A DNA stretch of 64,000 nt from Azophilus sp963663395 (GTDB lineage: Bacteria > Pseudomonadota > Gammaproteobacteria > Pseudomonadales > Azotimanducaceae): assembly GCA_963663395.1 (NCBI GenBank), contig OY760226.1, forward strand, positions 3,100,001 to 3,164,000, given 5' to 3'. Positions 25,684-35,122 of this stretch are shown one piece after another. Position 1 is the first letter of the stretch. Each line of letters starts with the position of its first letter. The translations under genes and the position numbers were made by a program. The notes below the pieces were generated by a model that did not search any database, was not told the DNA's origin, and saw only the letters and a program-made list of their open reading frames with translations.

Positions 25684-26871
25684 ATGAAACTCGACATATT
25701 CACTGAACTCCAGAAGCGGGATTGTGACGCCAACGGCGGGTTCCCTCAATTGTTCGAGGAAACCGTGGCCCAGGCGCAGGCCGCGGACCGGGCGGGTTTC
25801 AATTGCTGGTGGCAGGTCGAGCATCACTGCACGCCGGATTTCAGTTACAGCTCGTGCCCGGAAATGGTGCTGCAGGCCATTGCGGCCGGCACGGAGAAGC
25901 TGCGCCTCGGCCACGCCGGGGTGTTGGCGCCTTTCAAGATCAATCATCCGCTGCGCGCAGCGGAGCGGGCCGCATTGCTGGACAACCTGAGCGACGGCCG
26001 GCTCGAGGTGGGCCTTGCCCGATCCGGGGGCAGGGAGTGGGAGACCTTCGATGTCTCCGAGGAGTCCTCCGTGGACGACCTGGTGGAACTGACGGAACTG
26101 CTGCCCCGTGCATGGCAGGACGAAGCGTTCAGTTGGAACGGCAAGCACTGGACGCTTCCCGAACGCACGGTGCTGCCCAAACCCGTGCAGCAACCTCATC
26201 CACCGCTTTGGCACACCTGTTCGAGCCCGCCGTCCTTTGAACGGGCCGGGCAGATGGGCGTGGGCGTACTCGCCACCACGCTGTTCGCGCCCGTTGAAGC
26301 GCTGCAGTCCATGACTCAGGCGTACCGAGCGGCCATCGCGGAATTGGAACCCAACGGGCGAACGGTCAACGAGCAGGCCGCCGTGGCCACTTTCGTGCAT
26401 GTCAACAAGAGCGAGAAGCAGGCGGTGGAGAGCGGCGCGCCGCGGTCCGCGCTGTGGTACGTCAGTTCCGCACCCCGGGTATTCAACGTGCCGAGGGAAA
26501 TTTTCTATCAGGCCATTCGCGGGCAGACGGATCCCCGTTCGCGGCCTTCCACCGTCGCCCTGACGGAGCGCGAGGTGCCTGACCCGACCGACACATCGGA
26601 TCCGAACCCGGTTGTCAGCCTGATGAAGCGGGAGTTCGTGGGGGAAGAGATTTCCAACGAGGAGATTTTCGAGACCATCCGCCATATCGATTCAGTGATC
26701 GTCGGCGATGTGCGCACCTGCGTGGCAAAGATGGAGAAGTTTCGGGAGATCGGCATGGACCGCCTGATGTGCCTGGTGCAGATGGGCGAGGTTCCCCACG
26801 AACAAGTGATCGACACCATCGGGCTGATCGGCGAGAAGTGCATTCCGCACTTCGATGAGGCGGCGCGGTAG
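25684..26871 (+). CDS. LLM-class flavin-dependent monooxygenase (luciferase alpha-like)
   Basis: The 395-residue bacterial luciferase-family protein shows the landmarks AQAADRAGFNCWWQVEHHCTPDFSYS, LRLGHAGVLAPFKINHPLRAAERAA and LSDGRLEVGLARSGG. It would use reduced FMN and oxygen to attack an aldehyde, ketone or ring carbonyl. It is the first gene of an operon with a cyclase-family hydrolase and a TetR regulator, behind a palindromic operator. No flavin reductase is present. Its substrate is unknown; a catabolic role follows from the neighbours. Confidence 0.86.
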   Translation: MKLDIFTELQKRDCDANGGFPQLFEETVAQAQAADRAGFNCWWQVEHHCTPDFSYSSCPEMVLQAIAAGTEKLRLGHAGVLAPFKINHPLRAAERAALLDNLSDGRLEVGLARSGGREWETFDVSEESSVDDLVELTELLPRAWQDEAFSWNGKHWTLPERTVLPKPVQQPHPPLWHTCSSPPSFERAGQMGVGVLATTLFAPVEALQSMTQAYRAAIAELEPNGRTVNEQAAVATFVHVNKSEKQAVESGAPRSALWYVSSAPRVFNVPREIFYQAIRGQTDPRSRPSTVALTEREVPDPTDTSDPNPVVSLMKREFVGEEISNEEIFETIRHIDSVIVGDVRTCVAKMEKFREIGMDRLMCLVQMGEVPHEQVIDTIGLIGEKCIPHFDEAAR

Positions 26872-26883
26872 GCGGGGGCGCCG

Positions 26884-27822
26884 ATGTCAGCCGAGGTAAC
26901 CCCACAGTACTGCGAGTCCCTCTGGGGCCGGGTCTGCAACTGGAAACGATGGGGCGATGACGACCAGGCGGGCGCGCTCAACCTGATCACTCCCGAGAAA
27001 CGAATCGCCGCGAGCAGGCTGGTCTCGGAAGGCGCCCCGGTCGGTCTCGGCAACCCCTGGCCCACAGCGCCCGGCCCGCACAACGGCTGGCCGGCGGAAC
27101 ACCGCATGATACGGGCGGGGGACGACCCTCACTATCCGGGCGTCCCCGGGCTCTCGGTGGCGCTCGACTATATCGGCGTACAGCACCACGGCATCGCCTG
27201 TTCGCACATTGACGCGCTCTGCCACGTCTTCGTGCGGGAGCGGATGTACAACGGCTATCCGGCAGCCGATGTCAGGAGCACCGGCGCGCTGCGCAACGAC
27301 ATGACGCCGATGGCGGACGGCATCGTCACTCGGGGCGTATTGATCGACCTGCCGGCAACGGCGGGAACGGAAACGCTGGACGGATTTCATCGAATCACGG
27401 CGGATGAAATGAGCCGTGCCGAGAAATCGGGCGGCGTGCGCGTGGAACCCGGAGACGTGCTGATTGTCCACAAGGGGCGCCAGCGGAGGGTGGCGGAGGA
27501 GGGCCATACCGACCCGGTGGCCACGGGCATGCCCGGCCTGCACCCCGAGTGCGCGCCCTGGCTCCATGAGCGGGGTGTGTCCATCCTGGGCAGCGATTAC
27601 ATGAACGACCCCCAGCCCAACTGGGACTGTCCCGGCTGGCCGATACCCATCCATTACCTGGGGATCTGCGGCATGGGCATGACCCTGCTGCACAATCTCG
27701 ATACCGAGGCGCTTGCAGAACACTGCCGTCGCCTCGGGCGGTACGAATTCCTGCTGACCATCGCGCCGCTGAAGATTCCCGGCGGCACCGGCTCTCCCCT
27801 GAATCCCATTGCGCTGCTGTAG
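26884..27822 (+). CDS. Cyclase-family (kynurenine formamidase-like) metal-dependent hydrolase
   Basis: The 312-residue protein belongs to the putative cyclase family (PF04199), which hydrolyses amides, formamides or lactones with bound metal. The metal motif is GIACSHIDALCHVF near residue 105, a variant of HxGTHxDxxxH. Other landmarks are GVLIDLPA, VEPGDVLIVHKG and LGSDYMND. It starts 12 bases after the LLM gene, so the two enzymes probably act in sequence, the monooxygenase perhaps making a lactone or formyl product that this enzyme opens. That order is inference. Confidence 0.85.
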   Translation: MSAEVTPQYCESLWGRVCNWKRWGDDDQAGALNLITPEKRIAASRLVSEGAPVGLGNPWPTAPGPHNGWPAEHRMIRAGDDPHYPGVPGLSVALDYIGVQHHGIACSHIDALCHVFVRERMYNGYPAADVRSTGALRNDMTPMADGIVTRGVLIDLPATAGTETLDGFHRITADEMSRAEKSGGVRVEPGDVLIVHKGRQRRVAEEGHTDPVATGMPGLHPECAPWLHERGVSILGSDYMNDPQPNWDCPGWPIPIHYLGICGMGMTLLHNLDTEALAEHCRRLGRYEFLLTIAPLKIPGGTGSPLNPIALL

Positions 27823-27829
27823 CCTGGCC

Positions 27830-28480
27830 ATGCCGAAAGTCGTCGATCACGCCAAGCGCCGCCAGGACTTCATCGAGGCCGCCTGCGAAACCATTCTCGA
27901 ACGCTCCCTGGAAGGCACGACCGTACGCGCCGTTGCCGAGCGGGCGGGGTATACCACCGGTGCCCTGGTTCACTACTTCGGCGACAAGGAAGAACTGATT
28001 CAACAGGCGCTCAACCATTTCGGCGACCAGGTCCGAACGCGCATGGTGGACGTGAAGCAAACCAGCCGTGGGCGGGCAGCGCTGCGCCAACTCATGCTGC
28101 AGGCGTTACCCGCCGACAGGGCTTCGGCGGGCCGCTGGCGCGCCTGGGTTGCCATGTGGCACCGCTCGGAGACGAGCGCGGACATGCGCAGGGAAGAGCG
28201 GCGGCGCTACCGGGAGTGGCTCGGCAGGATCGGTGACACCCTCAAGGAATCTGTTGAAGACGGGGAATTGCCGCAGTCGATCCGAATCGAGGAAGAGGCG
28301 CGCGCGATCGCGGCGCTGGTGGACGGCGCCGGGGTGCAATACCTGATGGCGGGCGCCAAGGGCTCACGCAAGGGCGTGACCGGCCTGGTGGATCGCTATC
28401 TGGGGCGGCTGTACGGGTGTGCGCACATGCAGGGCGATGCCCCCGAACAGCGAGTGGAGGACCGACGGACGCGAAGTTGA
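27830..28480 (+). CDS. TetR-family transcriptional repressor
   Basis: The 216-residue protein has a TetR N-terminal HTH: RRQDFIEAACETILERSLEGTTVRAVAERAGYTTGALVHYFGDKEEL. The C-terminal ligand-binding part resembles BetI-like regulators. Its ATG is seven bases after the cyclase stop. The same palindrome occurs before this operon and before the following TonB receptor gene, so it probably represses both and is released by the imported substrate or an intermediate. The ligand is unknown. Confidence 0.9.
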   Translation: MPKVVDHAKRRQDFIEAACETILERSLEGTTVRAVAERAGYTTGALVHYFGDKEELIQQALNHFGDQVRTRMVDVKQTSRGRAALRQLMLQALPADRASAGRWRAWVAMWHRSETSADMRREERRRYREWLGRIGDTLKESVEDGELPQSIRIEEEARAIAALVDGAGVQYLMAGAKGSRKGVTGLVDRYLGRLYGCAHMQGDAPEQRVEDRRTRS

Positions 28481-28526
28481 CTGAATCGACGGATTCGACC
28501 GCGAGCCGGGGGTCCAGTGGACGATT

Positions 28527-28542
28527 TATAACCAGTGTTATA
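28527..28542. promoter_or_regulatory. Palindromic operator, probable TetR site 2
   Basis: The sequence TATAAC-CAGT-GTTATA is a perfect six-base inverted repeat with a 4-base spacer, 31 bases before the TonB receptor ATG. It matches the element at 25652-25667 in arms and spacing. It probably overlaps the promoter of the receptor gene. Confidence 0.68.
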
Positions 28543-28573
28543 TAAACGCGATTGAAGGAAGAGGAGAGAGAAC

Positions 28574-30709
28574 ATGACGCCAACCATCGTACGGGTATCG
28601 CCGGCATTGTTCCTGGCCGCAGTCCTGGCGGCGAATACCGCGAATGGCCAGGCCATCGAGGAGGTGCTGGTCACGGCAGAGAAACGCGCCGGTACGGTGC
28701 AGGAAACCTCCATCGCCATTACCGCCTACGGCAGCGATGAACTGGATCTCCGGGGTATCGAAGAACTGGAGGATCTGCAGTTCTCCGCGCCCAACCTGGT
28801 CATCAGTCACAATTCCCAGTCGCCGGTCACCTACGCCTACATCCGAGGCATCGGGTCAGACCAGCTGGTCGCCGGCTTCGACCCTGGCGTGGCCTACCAC
28901 GTTGACGGCATCTACGTGGGTCAGCCGTCGGCCATGCCGGGCGACATGTGGGATCTGGAACGGGTCGAGGTGCTGCGCGGACCCCAGGGCACCCTGTACG
29001 GACGCAACACCACTGGCGGTTCGATCAACGTGATCACCCGGGAACCCAGCGCGGAACCGGATGCGAACCTCGATGTCACCATCGGCAACTACGGCCGCCA
29101 GCGCGTCCGGGCGGCTTTCGGCGGCGAATTGGCCGACGGTGTCTCGGGCCGCCTGTCGTTCATCAGCGACAACGACAACGGCTACCAGCGGAACTCCGCC
29201 GGCGACGACGGCGACCAGACCGACTACACCTCGGTGCGGGGCAAGCTCAAGTTCGACATCGGCGAGAGCGCCGACATCGTGCTGACCGCCCAGTTGTTCG
29301 ACAGCGAGGGCCGTCAGTCGCAGAAGCGCCGCGAACCGTTCGGGCCCGTCGACTTCGGCGGTGGATTCGTCATCAATGTGTACGAAGGGGCGACCCCCAA
29401 TCCCACCGATCCGCGCAAGGTCGCGAAAAACCATCCCGAGAATCTCGATCTCGAGAACCGGTATTTTTCAGGCAAGCTGACCTGGGACCTCGGCTTCGCG
29501 GAACTGGTGGCGACCACCGGCTACATCGACAACGAGTGGTACCAGGACACGGACATCGACATGTCGGACAACGCCGTGCAGTTCCAGGAATGGCACATGG
29601 AAACCGACCAGTTCACCCAGGAAGTGCAGCTTGTCTCCACCGCGGAGGGCCCCTGGGAGTGGATTCTGGGCGCCTTCTACTTCGATGAGGACTTGGAGAC
29701 CGACTATTTCTTCGAGGACAGCTCCATCGCCGGCTTCGTTTTCATGAACGGCGGCGCGCTCGAAACGGAGTCCGTGGCACTTTACGGCCAGGCTTCCTAT
29801 GACTTCCGGGATGCGGGCGGTGCACCGTTCCGGGTCGTCGGCGGCCTGCGCTGGACCCAGGACGAGAAGTGGATCGACGAATTCCAGCAGATCCCGGCGT
29901 TCGGCGTCGACCTGGCGGCCGTGATGGAAGAGAAATGGGACGAGATCAGCGGCAAGGTCGGCATCGACTGGTTCTTCGCCGAGGACGCCATGGCTTACGT
30001 GAGCTATTCGCACGGCTACAAGGGCGGCGGTTTCTCGATCGGCCAGTTCGATGTTTTCGATCCGGAGATCGTGGATTCCTTCGAACTGGGGCTCAAGAGC
30101 CAGTTCCTGGAAGACCGCGCCCAGGTCAACATTTCCGCCTTCTACAACGACTACCAGGACCTGCAGGTCAACTTCCTGCTGTTCACCCTGTTCACTACCG
30201 ACAACGCCGCCGAGGCGACCATCCAGGGGATCGAGGTGGAAGGCACCTTCATCCCGGTGGACAACCTGCAGTTGAACGCCACGGTCACCTGGCTCGATGC
30301 CGAGTTCGACCGCTACCAGTTCACGCCCGCCATCTCGCTGGACGGCACCACCCTGAACCGGGCGCCGGAGTTCACCACGGCCCTGACCGCCCAGTACGAC
30401 TGGCCGCTGGCGAACGGCACCGCCGTCACGGCGCGCGTGGATTTCTACTGGCAGGACGATGTGTATTACCGGGTGCAGAACATCGACCGGCACCAGGGGG
30501 ATGACTTCCACACCCTGGACCTCAGGCTGATGTGGACGGGCGCCGGCGACCGGTGGGTTGTGGACCTGTTCGCGAAAAACGTCACCGACGAGGACAATCA
30601 GCGTGGCCTGACCGTCTCCGACGGCCTGTCCACGGGCAGCAACAGCTTTGTAACCTATTACCCGCCGCGCACCTACGGTGTGCGGGTCGGCTGGCGCTGG
30701 AGCGGATGA
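28574..30709 (+). CDS. TonB-dependent outer-membrane receptor 1
   Basis: The 711-residue receptor imports a ligand across the outer membrane using TonB energy. It has a signal peptide ending NTANGQA, a TonB box-like IEEVLVTAEKR, the plug domain with YIRGIGSDQ, DGIYVGQPSA, LERVEVLRGPQGTLYGRNTTGGSINV, and a 22-strand-type barrel ending VRVGWRWSG. This form is common for non-siderophore substrates in marine and sphingomonad-like bacteria. Together with the LLM, cyclase and VOC genes it suggests import of a small organic compound that is then oxidised; the ligand is unknown. Confidence 0.92.
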   Translation: MTPTIVRVSPALFLAAVLAANTANGQAIEEVLVTAEKRAGTVQETSIAITAYGSDELDLRGIEELEDLQFSAPNLVISHNSQSPVTYAYIRGIGSDQLVAGFDPGVAYHVDGIYVGQPSAMPGDMWDLERVEVLRGPQGTLYGRNTTGGSINVITREPSAEPDANLDVTIGNYGRQRVRAAFGGELADGVSGRLSFISDNDNGYQRNSAGDDGDQTDYTSVRGKLKFDIGESADIVLTAQLFDSEGRQSQKRREPFGPVDFGGGFVINVYEGATPNPTDPRKVAKNHPENLDLENRYFSGKLTWDLGFAELVATTGYIDNEWYQDTDIDMSDNAVQFQEWHMETDQFTQEVQLVSTAEGPWEWILGAFYFDEDLETDYFFEDSSIAGFVFMNGGALETESVALYGQASYDFRDAGGAPFRVVGGLRWTQDEKWIDEFQQIPAFGVDLAAVMEEKWDEISGKVGIDWFFAEDAMAYVSYSHGYKGGGFSIGQFDVFDPEIVDSFELGLKSQFLEDRAQVNISAFYNDYQDLQVNFLLFTLFTTDNAAEATIQGIEVEGTFIPVDNLQLNATVTWLDAEFDRYQFTPAISLDGTTLNRAPEFTTALTAQYDWPLANGTAVTARVDFYWQDDVYYRVQNIDRHQGDDFHTLDLRLMWTGAGDRWVVDLFAKNVTDEDNQRGLTVSDGLSTGSNSFVTYYPPRTYGVRVGWRWSG

Positions 30710-31239
30710 CGATGGCTGAAGCAGGCAAATGGCGTGCGCGCTCGATCTTTCATTTCATTCTGCCGTGCACGAATGTCGAACGGTCAATGGCGTTCTACGC
30801 CCACTTCGGGTTCGAACCCATCAAAGACAACCGCGAGGTGCATTGGCCGGACTACGTGGGCGACAACTTCAACATGATCCCCGGCGCGCAGGGCAGGGCG
30901 GTTCAGCTTGTTCTGCCTCACGACGACAAGCTTCAGACCCGCATCGATCTCATCGAGTGGGTGAAACCCCGCTGGCGCAACTCCAACGACGGCAAGCCGC
31001 TGGAGGAGCGCATTCCCCGGGTGATGGCGCTGCTTACGGAAAACGTCCATGCGGCGGCGGCCGACCTGGAAAGCCGCGGCTTCAAGCCGACGAACCCGGT
31101 GCGGGACCCCGACCCGGTGATCGGGGTGCAGGGCGTCGTCTGTTTCGAGGACCCGGACGGGCACATCGTGGAGTTGATTGAGTATTTCGGCGATCAGCTG
31201 GGCAGCCGTACCGACGACTTACCGAGACGGGAAGGCTGA
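30706..31239 (+). CDS. VOC-family (glyoxalase/dioxygenase fold) protein
   Basis: The 177-residue protein has the paired beta-alpha-beta-beta-beta modules of the VOC superfamily: FHFILPCTNVERSMAFYAHFGFEPI at the start and VVCFEDPDGHIVELIEY at the end, with the metal-ligand Glu in the last strand. The superfamily includes glyoxalase I and extradiol dioxygenases. Its ATG overlaps the TonB receptor stop (ATGA), so the two are coupled. A second in-frame ATG is at 30712. It may act on the imported compound. Confidence 0.82.
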   Translation: MTMAEAGKWRARSIFHFILPCTNVERSMAFYAHFGFEPIKDNREVHWPDYVGDNFNMIPGAQGRAVQLVLPHDDKLQTRIDLIEWVKPRWRNSNDGKPLEERIPRVMALLTENVHAAAADLESRGFKPTNPVRDPDPVIGVQGVVCFEDPDGHIVELIEYFGDQLGSRTDDLPRREG

Positions 31240-31444
31240 AACGGGGATTTGGGAGCCGGCTCGCTCAGGCCTCCAGCGGGGCATCGGCAAAGTCTATCCG
31301 CGCGTCGTCGTATTACCCCATCAGTTCGGCTGGTGCTGCTACCCGAGCCAAGGCCAAACGCCCACAGTCTTTTCAGCCATTGCCCATAGCGCGTGTGCCG
31401 GCACTTGCCTGACCCTACGGCAGGACAAACGCCGGAGGCAATGC

Positions 31445-32371
31445 ATGACGAACGCGGTCAGTCACGACCAGAACTTCAAGAACCTGATTCTCGACTATCC
31501 GCTCGACGCCCTGGCGTTTTTCGCCCCTGAAGAGGCGCCCGCTCTCGATGACCCGGTGCGCATCGTCCCGGCGCGACAGGAACAACTCAAGGAACGTCTG
31601 GGCAATCGTTTTCGGGAACTGGACGTGCCGCTGCTCGTCGAATGGGCTGACGGCCGCCGTGAGGCGGTTCTGTTCGTGCTCGAAGAAGAAACCGACTGGC
31701 GGCGCTTCTCCCTGCACCGGCTGGCACACTACTGCCTCGACCTCGCCGAACTGTTCGAGACCAACCGCGTGGTGCCGGTCGCGATCTTTTTGCGGGCCGC
31801 CGAGGGGGCCCCCGCATCGCTTACCCTGGGTACCGAGCGCCGCCGTTACCTGACATTCGACACTCTCGCCTGCAAGCTCAAGGAGATACCCGCCGAGCGC
31901 TGGCAGCAAAGCGACAACCTGGTGGCGCGGGTCAACCTGCCGAACATGCAATGCCCACAGAACCGCAAAGTGGAGGTCTACGCCGAGGCGATCCGGGGCT
32001 TGCTGGAGCTGGAGGGAGACGGTGACAAGCGGGCGAAATACATTGAATTCATCGACATCTACACTGGCCTCACCGAAAATGAGTACCGGCGCTATCAACG
32101 GCAGTATCGCGAGGACAGTTCCACCATGGCAGGAGTCATCTCAAGGGCCCGAGAAGAAGGTATGCAGCAGGGCATGCAGCAGGGTATGGATCAGGGTCGC
32201 GTCGAGGGGGAGCGTGCGCTCCTGGAACGACAACTGCGACGACGGTTCGGTATGCTGTCGCCCGAAGTCGCCGAAAGGCTCAGCCAGGCGTCTGCTGCCG
32301 AGCTTGAAACCTGGGCCGAAAACGTGCTCGACGCGCCAACGCTTGACGACGTGTTCGATTCAAGTCGCTAA
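31445..32371 (+). CDS. Rpn/YhgA-like PD-(D/E)XK nuclease-related protein
   Basis: The 308-residue protein starts HDQNFKNLILDYPLDALAFFAPEE, has VPLLVEWADGRREAVLFVLEEETD (the likely D/E-x-E core of the nuclease fold) and RLAHYCLDLAELF, and ends with a DUF4351-like helical tail LLERQLRRRFGMLSPEVAERL. Before the tail are three repeats of the type Gly-Met-Gln/Asp-Gln. Such proteins are relatives of recombination-promoting nucleases and are often found with mobile or decaying DNA, as here beside a VapBC remnant. GGAGG lies six bases before the ATG. Confidence 0.8.
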   Translation: MTNAVSHDQNFKNLILDYPLDALAFFAPEEAPALDDPVRIVPARQEQLKERLGNRFRELDVPLLVEWADGRREAVLFVLEEETDWRRFSLHRLAHYCLDLAELFETNRVVPVAIFLRAAEGAPASLTLGTERRRYLTFDTLACKLKEIPAERWQQSDNLVARVNLPNMQCPQNRKVEVYAEAIRGLLELEGDGDKRAKYIEFIDIYTGLTENEYRRYQRQYREDSSTMAGVISRAREEGMQQGMQQGMDQGRVEGERALLERQLRRRFGMLSPEVAERLSQASAAELETWAENVLDAPTLDDVFDSSR

Positions 32372-32400
32372 AGAGACGTTGCCCCAGAACAACGACAGGA

Positions 32401-32796
32401 CGGTCGTTGACTCGACAGTCGAAATCACGGATGACCTGGCAAGGAAGGCCAGAGCCCATGCGGCAAGGGAACACGACCCTGGGGTCCCTGGCCGTGCGTT
32501 CACGAGTTGCTGGCGATTGCGAGCCATGCGCGGAGCTATGATCCACCACTGCGGAGGCGATCGACCAGGCAAGCGCATGGTTGGCGTCGCCTGTCGCGTT
32601 GTTCCTGTCTGAAACGGACTCGCACTGGGAGGTGCTGAAGCACCAACCTCGCAACGGCCGGGTGAGAGGGCCGGTGGTGCACGACGCGCGTGTCGCCACC
32701 CTCTGTGTCGGGCACGGCGTCACGGAGTTCTGGACCGCAGACCGGGACTTCAGCCGGTTCCCGAGTCTCGCCGTTCGGAATCCGCTTCAGGACTGA
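32401..32796 (+). pseudogene. Decayed vapBC toxin-antitoxin locus
   Basis: Three pieces in different frames belong to a VapB/VapC pair. First comes an antitoxin N-terminus, VEITDDLARKARAHAAREH. About 50 bases further a second frame reads VHELLAIASHARSYDPPL, typical of the middle of a PIN-domain toxin. Then a third frame from about 32542 reads AEAIDQASAWLASPV and ends HGVTEFWTADRDFSRFP, the conserved PIN C-terminus with its acidic residues. The antitoxin C-terminus and the toxin N-terminal Asp-containing strand are missing, and a frameshift splits the toxin. The locus is not functional. Confidence 0.7.
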
Positions 32797-32805
32797 GAGC
32801 CGGTT

Positions 32806-32912
32806 CGACCTGCGGGGTGCGTGTTCCGATTCAAGGCGTAACACTTCCCGCAAGATGTGACGATCGATTCCGGGTCGGTGCAGTGAATGGCAATTCGCAC
32901 TCCACACCCGAA
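32806..32912. repeat. Short dispersed repeat, two inverted copies
   Basis: The first 30 bases (32806-32835) match 47121-47150 at 25 of 30 positions. The end of the region (32881-32912), read on the minus strand, is a weaker copy that shares a TGTGG.GTGCGA-type core. The two copies face each other, giving an imperfectly inverted 107-base unit directly after the decayed toxin gene. It could be a small non-autonomous element or a regulatory repeat. Confidence 0.5.
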
Positions 32913-32971
32913 CAACTCGACATTGTTGCCGGATCTGCCTGAAGATTCGCCCGGCTGACAGGGAGGACCCC

Positions 32972-33922
32972 ATGACGACGAAACACCTGCTCGATCCGGA
33001 GTTGCACCCGCTGCTCGAAATCGTCCCTCCGCTCGAACTCGACGACGATCAACTGCCCCTGGTTCGGGACAATTCCGCCATGGCGGTGGAACTTGGCGAC
33101 CCTGCGCAGGCCGACGTCACCAGGGAAGAGATTCATGCTGTCGGTGGCCCCGGGCCAGATGTGCGCGCCCTGTTGTACAGGCCGTCCGAGGCGGCCGCGT
33201 CAGGCGCCGGCTATCTGCACATACACGGCGGCGGCTACGTCATGGGTAAACCGGAAATGTCCGATCCGGTAAACCTTGATGTCTGTGCCCGGCTGGGTGT
33301 CGTGGTGCTGTCCGTCGACTATCGCGTGGCGCCGGAACACCCGATCCCGGCGCCCCTGGACGACTGTTACACGGGTCTTGCCTGGCTGCACAAGCATGCA
33401 CCGGCGCTCGGGGTCGACCGCAATAGAATCGGCATCGGCGGGGAGAGTGCCGGCGGCGGGCTGGCGGCCGCATTGGCGATCAAGGCGCGGGATGCGGGCC
33501 AATACGCGATCTGCCATCAGCACCTGACCTATCCCATGCTGGACGACCGCACCGGCACCCCCGAACAGCCGGGCGATAAGCTGGTGGGCGAATTCATCTG
33601 GACGCGGCAAAGCAACCGGTACGGTTGGCGCAGCTACCTGGGCGACGCCCCCGCCCGGGCGCCACAGGTACCTGCGCGCCTGGAGGATTTCTCAGGGCTG
33701 CCGCCTACCTGGATGGCCACCGCGGCGCTCGATCTCTTTCGGGACGAAAACATCGAATACGCGCACAAACTGATGCAGGCCGGTGTAAGGACCGAACTGG
33801 TTTCCTATCCTGCGGCATGCCATGGGTTTCAGGTTCTTCCCGGCACGCAGCTTGGCGCCAGGTACGTCAGGGACCATCTGCACGCCCTGGCTATGGGTCT
33901 GGGTGTGCCATTTTCGCCCTAG
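32972..33922 (+). CDS. Alpha/beta hydrolase, hormone-sensitive lipase (HSL) type
   Basis: The 316-residue esterase of the HSL family has the oxyanion-hole motif HIHGGGYVMG, SVDYRVAPEHPIPAPLDDCYTGLAWL, the nucleophile in GIGGESAGGGLAAAL, an acid residue in TAALDLFRDE and the His in AACHGFQVLPG. It hydrolyses esters of short or medium acids in the cytoplasm. It is preceded by the repeat region and has GGGAGGA before the ATG. It converges with the PhyH-like gene. Confidence 0.9.
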   Translation: MTTKHLLDPELHPLLEIVPPLELDDDQLPLVRDNSAMAVELGDPAQADVTREEIHAVGGPGPDVRALLYRPSEAAASGAGYLHIHGGGYVMGKPEMSDPVNLDVCARLGVVVLSVDYRVAPEHPIPAPLDDCYTGLAWLHKHAPALGVDRNRIGIGGESAGGGLAAALAIKARDAGQYAICHQHLTYPMLDDRTGTPEQPGDKLVGEFIWTRQSNRYGWRSYLGDAPARAPQVPARLEDFSGLPPTWMATAALDLFRDENIEYAHKLMQAGVRTELVSYPAACHGFQVLPGTQLGARYVRDHLHALAMGLGVPFSP

Positions 33923-33975
33923 GAGCGTGCGATCTGCCAAATTGCGGGCCGGGACGGATGCACGGGCTCAGCGGA

Positions 33976-34935
33976 TCAAAGATCGAAAAAAATCGTCTTC
34001 TTGGTGCCGCCCGGCCCAAATCCATGCTCGACCAGGTGCTGCCGGAACGCCGCCACGTTGGCACCCGCGGGCGGTTCCGGCCCCTGCATGCGGCGCGCCA
34101 CTTCCGAATCGATCACGTTCGGCCACACTCGCGGAAACAGGCTACCCGTGAGTGCATCTCCCGGTTCCAGGCCGTGCTCCCACAACAACGGCATGGTGGC
34201 GTGGCGTGGTGCGTAGCGCACGTCTCGGCCGGCATAGCGGAACGCCACGGCACGGCGGTCGTGCAGATTGGATGCGTTGCCGGCCGAACCATGCATGACG
34301 GTCGGCCCGAAGACGATCACATCGCCGGGATTCATGTCCCAGCCGATGACGTCGTAGTCGTCACGTAGCCTGGAATAGTCAGGCGCCTCCGGCAAGTCGG
34401 TGTCCGCCAGGTAGCCGTCGCGCTTGGGGGCCACCGCCTTGTAGCGGGTGCTCCACCGGTGCGAGCCGCGCACGAATTCCAGGCCGCTCGACGCACGCGA
34501 GACCGGATCCAGGGTGATCCAGAACGAGACAATCTGCGAACCTTCCACCGGCCAGAACGGAATGTCCTGGTGCCAGGGTGTTTCCACGGGGCAACCGGCC
34601 CGCTTGACGAAGAACTGCTCGTAGAAAAAGCTCACCGTATCTGTGCCCAGGATCTGCTGCGCCAGGGTAGGCAGCGCCGAAAAAAGCGCAAAGTCGCGGA
34701 ATCCATCGTGCAGTTTCCAGGTGAATACGTCGCCGCTGAACCCATCGTCTTCACCAGGCAGGTTCACCTTGATCACGCGCAGTTTTTGCAGCGCATCTTC
34801 CAGCGCCACCTGCAGCCCTTCGATGGTCGCCGGATCGAGGAGCCCCCTTGCGCAAATGGCGCCGTCATCCTCGAACGCCTGCAACTCGGCAGCGTCCAGA
34901 AAGCGAATCGGCGATGCGGGTTGGGGAAATTCCAC
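33976..34935 (-). CDS. Phytanoyl-CoA dioxygenase (PhyH) family protein
   Basis: The 319-residue Fe(II)/2-oxoglutarate oxygenase has the His-x-Asp iron motif in TPWHQDIPFWPVEGSQ, the distal His in VMHGSAGNASNLHDRRAVAFRY with the Arg that binds 2-oxoglutarate, and the N-terminal FEDDGAICARGLLD. Members hydroxylate acyl-CoA or small natural products. It has a GTG start at 34935 with AGGATC upstream. It is a single gene; the substrate is unknown. Confidence 0.87.
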   Translation of the reverse strand: MEFPQPASPIRFLDAAELQAFEDDGAICARGLLDPATIEGLQVALEDALQKLRVIKVNLPGEDDGFSGDVFTWKLHDGFRDFALFSALPTLAQQILGTDTVSFFYEQFFVKRAGCPVETPWHQDIPFWPVEGSQIVSFWITLDPVSRASSGLEFVRGSHRWSTRYKAVAPKRDGYLADTDLPEAPDYSRLRDDYDVIGWDMNPGDVIVFGPTVMHGSAGNASNLHDRRAVAFRYAGRDVRYAPRHATMPLLWEHGLEPGDALTGSLFPRVWPNVIDSEVARRMQGPEPPAGANVAAFRQHLVEHGFGPGGTKKTIFFDL

Positions 34936-35122
34936 GTGTCGTTGATCCTTCAGTCAAATTGCCGGCGAAGGATAGCATCACCTCGCCAAGCGTAAATGGC
35001 ACGATCGGGAGTGGCCGGTAACGCGAATGATCGGCGACAGGTTTGTGGTTACCTGGCCGGTACTTGCCGGCCCACGCGCAGTGCTAGCATGGGCGGTACT
35101 GTCAGTGGGGGTGCGGATAAAC

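Noticed and set aside
32161..32200. Short direct repeats that could start a CRISPR or tandem array
   Set aside because: They are three coding repeats of a Gly-Met-Gln-Gln type inside the Rpn-like protein, without spacers.
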